Shown piece by piece: positions 57,655-64,000 of a stretch of DNA of 64,000 bases (position 1 is its first letter; every line of letters starts with the position of its first letter). The position numbers were made by a program, and so were the translations under genes. Under the pieces are notes generated by a model, which was given only the letters and a program-made list of their open reading frames with translations, was not told the origin of the DNA and made no database searches. This DNA comes from Lentzea sp. NEAU-D7 (GTDB lineage: Bacteria; Actinomycetota; Actinomycetes; Mycobacteriales; Pseudonocardiaceae): positions 57,611 through 121,610 of the forward strand of contig NZ_JAPJDL010000029.1 in assembly GCF_026242055.1 (NCBI RefSeq). Direction: 5' to 3'.

Positions 57655-58633
57655 GAGCGACCACCTCCTCCGCGATGTGGCACCGGCTGGTGCGGCCCAT
57701 GCCGAGGTTGTGCACAGCGGGCACCTCGGTGACGCACCGGTCGAACGCGCGCGGGCAGCGCGGGTTGAACGGGCAGCCGGGCGGGATGTTGGTCAGCGAC
57801 GGCGGCAGGCCCTTGATCGTCTTGAGCTCCTGGCCGCGCAGGTCCACGCGGGGCAGGGACTCGAGCAGCGACTCGGTGTACGGGTGCCCCGGCGCGCGGA
57901 ACAGCTCGTAGACGTCGGCGTGCTCGACGATGCGGCCCGCGTACATGACCGAGATCCGGTCCGCGACGTCGGCGACGACGCCGAGGTCGTGGGTGATCAG
58001 GATCATGCCCATGTCGCGTTCCTTCTGGATCTCCGCCAGCAGGTCCATGATCTGGGCCTGCACGGTGACGTCCAGCGCGGTCGTGGGCTCGTCCGCGATC
58101 AGCAGCTCCGGGTCGAGAGCCAGCGACATCGCGATCATCGCGCGCTGCCGCATGCCGCCGGAGAACTGGTGCGGGTAGTCCGAGACGCGACCCTTGGCGT
58201 TCGGGATCTTCACCTGGTCCAGGAGCTCGATCGCGCGCTTGCGGGCGTCCGCTTTGGACATCCCGCGGCGGACCTTGAGCTGCTCCTCGATCTGGAACCC
58301 GATGGTGAACACGGGGTTGAGCGCCGAGAGGGCGTCCTGGAAGATCATGGCGATGCCCTCGCCACGCACCTGCCGGCGCTCTTCCGCCGACTGGGACAGC
58401 AGGTCCTCACCGCGGAACTTGATCGAACCGTTGGTGATGAACGCGGGCGGCATGTCCAGGATGCCCATGATCGTCTGGGCGGTCACGGACTTGCCGGAGC
58501 CGGACTCGCCCAGCACGGCGAGGGTTTCGCCCGCCGAGACGTGGTACGAAACTCCGTTGAGCACCTTCGCGACACCGTCGCGGGTGCGGAATTCCACGTG
58601 GAGATCCTCGACCTCCAGCAATGGCTGAGTCAC
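57647..58633 (-). CDS. dppD: Dipeptide/oligopeptide ABC transporter ATP-binding protein (DppD)
   Basis: A 328-aa ATPase. Walker A is LAVLGESGSGKSVTAQTIMG, the signature QFSGGMRQRAMIAMSLALDP, Walker B ELLIADEPTTALDVT and the H-loop ILITHDLGVVADVADRISV. The oligo_HPY tail (IKGLPPSLTNIPPGCPFNPR, CPRAFDRCVTE) is present. DppD and DppF pair as the two ATPases energising peptide import. Confidence 0.93.
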   Translation of the reverse strand: MTQPLLEVEDLHVEFRTRDGVAKVLNGVSYHVSAGETLAVLGESGSGKSVTAQTIMGILDMPPAFITNGSIKFRGEDLLSQSAEERRQVRGEGIAMIFQDALSALNPVFTIGFQIEEQLKVRRGMSKADARKRAIELLDQVKIPNAKGRVSDYPHQFSGGMRQRAMIAMSLALDPELLIADEPTTALDVTVQAQIMDLLAEIQKERDMGMILITHDLGVVADVADRISVMYAGRIVEHADVYELFRAPGHPYTESLLESLPRVDLRGQELKTIKGLPPSLTNIPPGCPFNPRCPRAFDRCVTEVPAVHNLGMGRTSRCHIAEEVVARG

Positions 58634-58642
58634 AGGATTCCC

Positions 58643-59617
58643 CTATCGGGACTTGGGGTCGAGGGCGTCGCGCACGGCGTCACCGAGCATGACGAAGGCC
58701 AGCACGGTGATCGTGACGAAGCCTGCGGGGAACAGCAGCATGTGCGGAGCCGACTGGAAGTAGTCGCGCGACTCCGAGATCATCACGCCCCACGACACCA
58801 CCGGCGGACGCAGGCCGATGCCGAGGAACGCCAGCGTCGCCTCGGCGCCGATGAAGGCACCCAGGGCGATCGTCGCGTACACCAGCACGGGCGCCACGGT
58901 GTTCGGCAGCAGGTGCCGGAACACGATCCGCAGCGGGGAGGCACCGAGGCCGCGCGCGGCGCGCACGTAGTCCTGCTGCTTCGCCACGAGCGTCGCGGAA
59001 CGCATGATGCGCATGGCCACCGGCCACGACAGCACGGCGATCGAGAGCACCACCTGCGTGATGATCCGGACCACGCCGGGGTTCTCCGTCGGCGCGTTGA
59101 GCGTCGTCAGGATGACGATGGCACCGAGCACGAACGGGATGCCGGCGAAGATGTCGCTGAAGCGCGACAGCACGCTGTCGATCCACGTCTTCGCGTAGCC
59201 CGCGATGATGCCGACGGTAGACCCGATCAGCACGGTCAGGAACGTCGCGAAGATGCCGACGAGCAGCGACGCGCGGGCGCCGTGCATCGCACGGGCGTAG
59301 ACGTCGTAGCCCTGCAGGTCGTAGCCGAACCACGCGTCGCCCGAAGGCGGCTGCAGCGACTTGTCGAGATCGGCGGCACGCGGGTCGACCGACGTGAACA
59401 GCGTCGGCCAGATCGCCATCAGGACGATGATCGCGATGATCACCAGCGAGATGATGAACGTCGGCTTGGTGCGCAGGTCACCCCACGCGTCGCTCCAGAG
59501 CGAGCGCGGCTTCTTCTGCTTCTGCGACGAGTCGTCGACGTGGCTGAGCTGGTCGACACCTGCCGCCGCGGACGCCTCGAGTCCGGTTCCGCCGGACACG
59601 GATCCTGGGTCACTCAT
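58643..59617 (-). CDS. dppC: Dipeptide/oligopeptide ABC transporter permease (DppC)
   Basis: A 324-aa inner-membrane permease. The cytosolic N-terminus is long and polar. The OppC-type N-terminal helix (KPTFIISLVIIAIIVLMAIW) comes first. The large loop with FGYDLQGYDVYARAMHGARA precedes the five-helix core, and the EAA loop is YVRAARGLGASPLRIVFRHL. It forms the channel with DppB. It overlaps dppB by 8 bp. Confidence 0.93.
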   Translation of the reverse strand: MSDPGSVSGGTGLEASAAAGVDQLSHVDDSSQKQKKPRSLWSDAWGDLRTKPTFIISLVIIAIIVLMAIWPTLFTSVDPRAADLDKSLQPPSGDAWFGYDLQGYDVYARAMHGARASLLVGIFATFLTVLIGSTVGIIAGYAKTWIDSVLSRFSDIFAGIPFVLGAIVILTTLNAPTENPGVVRIITQVVLSIAVLSWPVAMRIMRSATLVAKQQDYVRAARGLGASPLRIVFRHLLPNTVAPVLVYATIALGAFIGAEATLAFLGIGLRPPVVSWGVMISESRDYFQSAPHMLLFPAGFVTITVLAFVMLGDAVRDALDPKSR

Positions 59618-60539
59618 AGCGAATCCTCGGGTCGAGAACGGCGTACAGGAGGTCGACGATCAGGCTCATCAGCAGGTAGACGAGAACCAGCAGGGTCACG
59701 ATGCCCGTGACCATGATGCCTTCCTTCTCCTGGATGCCGCGGAAGATCAGGCCGCCGATGCCGTTGATGTTGAAGACGCCCTCGGTGACGATCGCGCCGC
59801 CCATGAGGCTGCCGAGGTCGGTGCCGAGGAACGTGATCACCGGGATCAGGGAGTTGCGCAGCAGGTGGATGCCGACGACGCGGCTCTGCGGCTGGCCCTT
59901 CGCGATGGCCGTGCGCACGTAGTCCGCGCGCCGGTTCTCGACGATGCTCGTGCGGGTCAGCCGGGCCACGTAGGCCATCGAGAGACTGCCGAGCACGAAG
60001 CCGGGCAGGATCAGCTCGCCGAACGTCGGATCGGAGCTGACCGAGGTGTCCATCAGGTCGAAGCCCTGCGGGCCGAGGTAGAGCCGCAGCACGAAACCGG
60101 TGACGAAGACCGGCAGCGAGATCAGGAACAGGGTCGAGACCAGGACCAGGTTGTCCAGGAAGCCCTGCTTGCGCAGACCGGTGAGGACGCCGGCGACGAT
60201 GCCGATGACGGCCTCGATGATCAGCGCGATGATGCCCATCTTGAGCGTGATCGGCCACGAGGTCGCGATCTGCTCACCGACGGAGACGCCGTTGAAGGTG
60301 GTGCCGAAGTCACCGACGAGCAGGTTGCCCAGGTACTTGAGGTACTGGATCACCAACGGGTCGTTGAGGTTGAGCTTCTGGCTCATCTCGGCGATGTAGG
60401 CCGGATCACACGGCCGCTGGCCGCACTTGCCCGCGAAGGGGTCCTGCGGAATCGCCCAGACCAGGGCGTAGATCAGGAAAGTGGTCCCCAGGAAGACCGG
60501 TATCAGCTGCAGCAGACGGCGCAGCACATAGCGACCCAT
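59610..60539 (-). CDS. dppB: Dipeptide/oligopeptide ABC transporter permease (DppB)
   Basis: A 309-aa permease. It starts MGRYVLRRLLQLIPVFLGTT, the typical OppB first helix. A periplasmic region follows (DPFAGKCGQRPCDPAYIAEM, with two cysteines that could pair), then the core with the EAA loop RADYVRTAIAKGQPQSRVVG. The C-terminal GGLIFRGIQEKEGIMVTGIV and DLLYAVLDPRIRYE complete the family features. Confidence 0.93.
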   Translation of the reverse strand: MGRYVLRRLLQLIPVFLGTTFLIYALVWAIPQDPFAGKCGQRPCDPAYIAEMSQKLNLNDPLVIQYLKYLGNLLVGDFGTTFNGVSVGEQIATSWPITLKMGIIALIIEAVIGIVAGVLTGLRKQGFLDNLVLVSTLFLISLPVFVTGFVLRLYLGPQGFDLMDTSVSSDPTFGELILPGFVLGSLSMAYVARLTRTSIVENRRADYVRTAIAKGQPQSRVVGIHLLRNSLIPVITFLGTDLGSLMGGAIVTEGVFNINGIGGLIFRGIQEKEGIMVTGIVTLLVLVYLLMSLIVDLLYAVLDPRIRYE

Positions 60540-60588
60540 GAGGTCGGCTCCTTGCGTGGTGGGGGGCGCCCAAGGTCCTGAACACCGC

Positions 60589-60630
60589 TCCGGCCCCGCG
60601 CCCGTAACGCTCGAGGGACGCGGGGCCGGA
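60589..60630 (-). terminator. 12-bp perfect hairpin between dppA and dppB
   Basis: TCCGGCCCCGCG (60589-60600) pairs perfectly with CGCGGGGCCGGA (60619-60630). It follows the dppA stop by about 30 bp on the minus strand and has no T-run. Binding-protein genes are often expressed above their permeases by such 3' hairpins. Confidence 0.6.
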
Positions 60631-60659
60631 CGGTTGGTCAGAACTCAGGTGTTAGGCAA

Positions 60660-62285
60660 TCAGGCCTTGACGCGGAACGACTCCAGAGCGCCCTGACGCT
60701 TGAACGACATCTTGGCGGCGAGCAGGTTCTTGGACCGGCCGCCGATGCCCTTCTCGTTCCAGGTCGGCATGGAGGGCAGGTCCTTCGCGATCAGGTCCTC
60801 CGCCTGCTGGTAGATCTTGATCGCCTCGTCCTCGTTCGCCGTCTCGTCGGCCTTCTTCAGAAGGGCGTCGACCTCGGGGTTCGAGTAGTTCGAGTCGTTC
60901 GACGAACCACCGGTGCGGTACAGCGGGTTGAGGAAGTTCTCGATCGACGGGTAGTCGGCCGACCAGTCCGAACGGCTCATGCCGGTCAGCTGCTTGCCGT
61001 CGACGATCTGGCGGAACGCACCGAAGTTGGTGGCACCGTTGAACTCGCAGTCGATGCCCAGCGCCTGCTTGATGCTGTTGCACGCCGCCTCGAGCGGCTC
61101 CTTGCGGCCACCGTCCTGGTTGGACTGGATGGTCAGCTTGGTGCCGGTGAAGCCCGACTCCTTGAACAGCTGCTTGGCCTTCTCCGGGTTGTACTTGCAG
61201 TACTCGCCGCAGGTGTCGGGGCGGTAGCCCTTGATGCCGGGCGAGACGAAGCTGGTGGACGGCACGTACGAGCCGGCCAGCACGGTCTTCGTGATCTGCT
61301 CCCGGTTGATGGCCATCGAGACGGCCTGGCGCAGCTTGACGTTCTTGAACTCGGGGAGGTACTGCGGGAACGCGATCGCGCTCTGGCCGAGCAGGTTGGC
61401 GTTCACGACCGCGTCACCGAGGTCGGCCTTGTACTTCTCGCCGACCTTGGCCGACGGGGGCAGGGCCTCCATGAAGTCCAGCTTGCCCGCGACCAGGTCC
61501 TGGTACGCGGTCTCCTGGGAGGAGTAGATCTTGTAGTCAAGGGTCTTGAAGTGGACCTTGTCCTCGCCCTTGTAGTCGTCGAAGCGCTCCATCTTGATCA
61601 GCGCGTTCGGCGTGCGGGAGACGAACTTGAGCGGGCCGTTGCCGATCGGCTTGGCCTCGGCGGCCTTCGGGTCCGCGAAGAACGAGTCGGCCATCGGCGA
61701 GAACGGCGTGTAGCCGATCATCGTCGTGAAGACCGAGGTCGGGCCGTTGAGGGTGACCTTGAACTCGTAGTCGCCCACCAGCTCGAGACCGGACATCTTG
61801 TCCTTGGCCGGCTTGGCGTTCTCGTCGGCCGGGTGGACGTCCTCGAAGCCCTGGATCGGGGCGAAGAACGATGCCGCCTGCTGAGCGTTCGGCGCGTACG
61901 CGGCCCAGTTCCAGGCGTCGACGAAGTTCTTCGCCTTGACCTCGGTGCCGTCGTGGAACTTCCAGCCCTGCTTGATCTTGATCGTGTAGACCTTCGCGTC
62001 ACTGGTCGTGATCGAGTCGGCCATCAAGTTGTAGGGCGCGCCGTCTTCGGTCTTGTAGCCGACCAGCCGCGAGAACAGCGAGTCGGTGACCTTGCCACCG
62101 CCGGCCTCGGTCGTGTTGGCCGGGAACAAGGTGCTCTTGGGCTCGGTGCCGTAGATGGACACCGTGCCGTCCGGGTTGTCCTTGCCATCGGTGGCGTTGG
62201 TGCTTCCGCCACCGCCGCCGCATGCGCTGAGCGTCATGGCGAGCGCGGTGGGAAGTACCACCCACGCAACCCGTGATCGCGACAT
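60660..62285 (-). CDS. dppA: Dipeptide ABC transporter substrate-binding lipoprotein (DppA)
   Basis: A 541-aa SBP_bac_5 lipoprotein. Start ATG 62285 gives MSRSRVAWVVLPTALAMTLS with the lipobox LSAC (lipidated Cys22) and a Gly-rich linker. Family segments are VSIYGTEPKSTLFPANTTEA, TIKIKQGWKFHDGTEVKAKN (the K-W-x-D-G-x motif), FEDVHPADENAK and AVSMAINREQITKTVLAGSY. CEYCKYNPEKAK and CNSIKQALGIDCEF hold four cysteines. It delivers peptides to DppBCDF and is first in the operon. About 180 bp upstream hold its promoter. Confidence 0.93.
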   Translation of the reverse strand: MSRSRVAWVVLPTALAMTLSACGGGGGSTNATDGKDNPDGTVSIYGTEPKSTLFPANTTEAGGGKVTDSLFSRLVGYKTEDGAPYNLMADSITTSDAKVYTIKIKQGWKFHDGTEVKAKNFVDAWNWAAYAPNAQQAASFFAPIQGFEDVHPADENAKPAKDKMSGLELVGDYEFKVTLNGPTSVFTTMIGYTPFSPMADSFFADPKAAEAKPIGNGPLKFVSRTPNALIKMERFDDYKGEDKVHFKTLDYKIYSSQETAYQDLVAGKLDFMEALPPSAKVGEKYKADLGDAVVNANLLGQSAIAFPQYLPEFKNVKLRQAVSMAINREQITKTVLAGSYVPSTSFVSPGIKGYRPDTCGEYCKYNPEKAKQLFKESGFTGTKLTIQSNQDGGRKEPLEAACNSIKQALGIDCEFNGATNFGAFRQIVDGKQLTGMSRSDWSADYPSIENFLNPLYRTGGSSNDSNYSNPEVDALLKKADETANEDEAIKIYQQAEDLIAKDLPSMPTWNEKGIGGRSKNLLAAKMSFKRQGALESFRVKA

Positions 62286-62463
62286 CAGTCTCTCCCGCCT
62301 TTCCCCGGCGCCGCTCCGCAGATATTGCGTGCGCGCGCCTCCCCGGGAGGTCTCGTCCACCTCCCAAAACGTGAGAGGACGTTAACCGGGGCGTCCAGCA
62401 GTACGCGCACTGAAATCGGTCACAAAGTCGTCACGATCACCTCAAGCGCACCTTAATTCGGCG

Positions 62464-63405
62464 CTAGACCAGCGAAAACGCGATGCCGTCGAGGATGTCG
62501 TGCTCGCTGCACACGAGCGTGCGAATTCCCGCGCGATTCTCCAGTTCGTCGGCAATCGCACGCAGTACCACCGCTCCACCGCAGATCACATCCACTCGAC
62601 CGGGGTGCATGGGTCCCAGCGAGGCACGCTCATCATGCGTCATGGAGAGGATACGGTCGGTGATTTCACGAACATTGTCAAGTGTGATGCGGCTGAGGTG
62701 AATATCGTCGCTGTTGTACACCTCCAGCCCCTGGACCAGGGCTGACAATGTCGTAACGGTGCCGGCGACGCCGATCCACGTCTTCGTCTTCTCCACCGGA
62801 ACGACTTCGAATGCTTCTTTGACCGCCGCACGCGCAAACGCTTCCGCCTGTGCGATTTCGTCCGCGGCGGGCGGATCGGACCTGATGAACCGCTCCGTCA
62901 GCCGCACGCAGCCGATGTCCATCGACCTCGCGGCCTCGACGTCCGAGCCCGTGCCGAGGACGAACTCGGTGCTGCCACCACCCAGATCGGTGACGAGGAA
63001 GGGTCCCTCGTCCGGGTCGAGATCGGCCACCGCGCCGAGGTAGGACAGCCGCGCCTCCTCGTCCCCGGTGATCACCTCCGCGGGCGCGCCGAGGATCTGC
63101 TCGGTCATGCCGAAGAACTCGTCGCGGTTGCTCGCGTCACGCGTCGCACTCGTGGCGACCATCCGTGCGGTCTCCACGCCTTTGCGCTGCATCGTGCGCG
63201 CGTAGTCGAGCAGGGCCTGCCGGGTGCGCTCGATGGCGTCGGGGTGCAACCGCCCGGTCGCGTCCACGCCCTGCCCGAGCCGGACGATCTTCATCTCGCG
63301 GTGGACGTCCCGCAGCCACGCGGTGCCGTCGTCGCGCTTGGTCACGTCGGCGATCAGCAACCGGATCGAGTTGGTTCCGCAGTCGATGGCCGCAACGCGC
63401 GACAT
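62464..63405 (-). CDS. ppx: Ppx/GppA family exopolyphosphatase
   Basis: A 313-aa ASKHA-fold protein. The phosphate-1 motif is AAIDCGTNSIRLLIADV (residues 5-21). The ATSATRDASNRDEF segment (the conserved Ser-Ala-x-Arg-x-Ala) is near 90, phosphate-2 is FLVTDLGGGSTEFVLGTGSD, and a C-terminal GVAGTVTTLSALVQG follows. This is the short Ppx form of actinobacteria (Ppx1/Ppx2-like), which hydrolyses polyphosphate or pppGpp. Start ATG 63405 (MSRVAAIDCGTNS). Confidence 0.9.
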   Translation of the reverse strand: MSRVAAIDCGTNSIRLLIADVTKRDDGTAWLRDVHREMKIVRLGQGVDATGRLHPDAIERTRQALLDYARTMQRKGVETARMVATSATRDASNRDEFFGMTEQILGAPAEVITGDEEARLSYLGAVADLDPDEGPFLVTDLGGGSTEFVLGTGSDVEAARSMDIGCVRLTERFIRSDPPAADEIAQAEAFARAAVKEAFEVVPVEKTKTWIGVAGTVTTLSALVQGLEVYNSDDIHLSRITLDNVREITDRILSMTHDERASLGPMHPGRVDVICGGAVVLRAIADELENRAGIRTLVCSEHDILDGIAFSLV

Positions 63406-63414
63406 GATCACTCC

Positions 63415-63972
63415 TCAGTGGTTCCGATGTTCCTCGGCAAGCATCGCGTACACGAAGAGGTCGCCCCACTCGCCCTTGAAGATCTCCAGCTCCCGGAAGT
63501 GGGCCTCGCGTCTCATGCCCAGCCGTTCCATCAGCCGCCACGACGGAACGTTGCGCGGGTCGCACTCGGCGACGATCCGGTGCAGGCCGAGGCCGTCGAA
63601 GCCGAGCTCCAGCATCTTCCGCGCGGCCTCGGTCGCGTAGCCGCGGCCGTGGAACTCGGGGTTGAGGCTGTAGCCGATCTCGCCCTGCCTGTGGGCCTCG
63701 CTGCGCCACTTCAGCACGGCGCTGCCGATCACCCTGCCCGCTTCCGGCAGGTGCACGGCCAGCGCGAGGCGTCCTCCCTCGGCGGTGAGCTCGTTGTCGG
63801 CCACGAGCTCGTCCAGCAGTTCCGCGCACTCCTCGCGGCTGACGGACTCGCCGTAGAGGTAGCGGAAGACGTCCGGTCGCGAGCGGTAGGCGTAGAAGTC
63901 GTCGAGGTCGCTCGGCTGGAACGGGCGCAGGAGCAGGCGGCCGGTCATGATCGGGTAGTCAAGCCTGAGCAC
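63415..63972 (-). CDS. GNAT acetyltransferase (RimJ/RimL-like)
   Basis: A 185-aa RimJ/RimL-type GNAT. It begins with TGRLLLRPFQPSDLDDFYAY, typical of protein N-terminal or aminoglycoside-like acetyltransferases. The acetyl-CoA motif is IGYSLNPEFHGRGYATEAAR, followed by FDGLGLHRIVAECDPRNVPS and WRLMERLGMRREAHFRELEI. Substrate unknown. It is 9 bp upstream of the ppx gene on the same strand, so they may share a transcript. The upstream promoter is at the window edge. Confidence 0.88.
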   Translation of the reverse strand: MLRLDYPIMTGRLLLRPFQPSDLDDFYAYRSRPDVFRYLYGESVSREECAELLDELVADNELTAEGGRLALAVHLPEAGRVIGSAVLKWRSEAHRQGEIGYSLNPEFHGRGYATEAARKMLELGFDGLGLHRIVAECDPRNVPSWRLMERLGMRREAHFRELEIFKGEWGDLFVYAMLAEEHRNH

Positions 63973-64000
63973 CTCTCAACATTGCCAAGAACCGCGGCCG

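Overview
The window is high-GC actinobacterial chromosome. A mycothiol S-conjugate amidase, a class F sortase, Hen1/Pnkp RNA repair genes, XRE/DUF397 regulator pairs and frequent GTG starts with 4-bp stop/start overlaps suggest a Pseudonocardiales-type filamentous actinomycete (Lentzea/Saccharothrix-like). The genus is inference only.

Layout. 0-4 kb: a degraded gene, two conserved hypotheticals and a YyaL/DUF255 thioredoxin-like protein. 4-9 kb: an RNA-repair operon (Hen1, Pnkp and two RlaP-type nucleotidyltransferases) in which every junction overlaps by a few bases. 9-18 kb: mca, a DUF4307 protein, greA behind an attenuator-like leader, a divergent Lrp regulator/HPPD pair, and a transsulfuration pair (metB, cbs) around an RDD membrane protein. 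18-25 kb: SGNH hydrolase, thiolase, GNAT, Bax-inhibitor-1 protein, then a SpaA-like surface protein, class F sortase and polysaccharide-deacetylase-like lipid-anchored or secreted protein. 25-31 kb: a complete PQQ locus (pqqA-C-D-E-B) with a divergent secreted PQQ-type sugar dehydrogenase and a PucR-type regulator. 31-33.3 kb: SGNH hydrolase, inositol monophosphatase-like enzyme, SDR.

33.6-46.0 kb is an integrated mobile element. It is bounded by a 13-bp direct repeat (33603-33615 and 45990-46002), and the right copy is the 3' end of a tRNA gene. Its large serine recombinase reads in frame into the antisense strand of that tRNA. The left end abuts a decayed C-terminal fragment of a second, related recombinase, so the tRNA site has been hit more than once. 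Cargo: an HNH-like zinc protein, an AlbA_2/Schlafen-type protein, a two-gene reverse transcriptase + HEPN operon (the best candidate for an undescribed defence system), a regulator block of XRE/DUF5753 and DUF397 proteins, a replication-relaxation protein with an apparent one-base frameshift, and the recombinase.

46-64 kb returns to chromosome: an ATP-grasp enzyme with a 40-residue peptide gene (possible RiPP pair), type II NADH dehydrogenase, a MoxR/DUF58/DUF4129 operon, SMI1/KNR4 and CPCC proteins, a uracil-DNA glycosylase, S10 peptidase/GNAT/kinase-like operon, a complete dipeptide ABC importer (dppABCDF order A-B-C-D-F), an exopolyphosphatase-family protein and a GNAT enzyme.

Gene functions are from recognised motifs and family knowledge; no searches were run.
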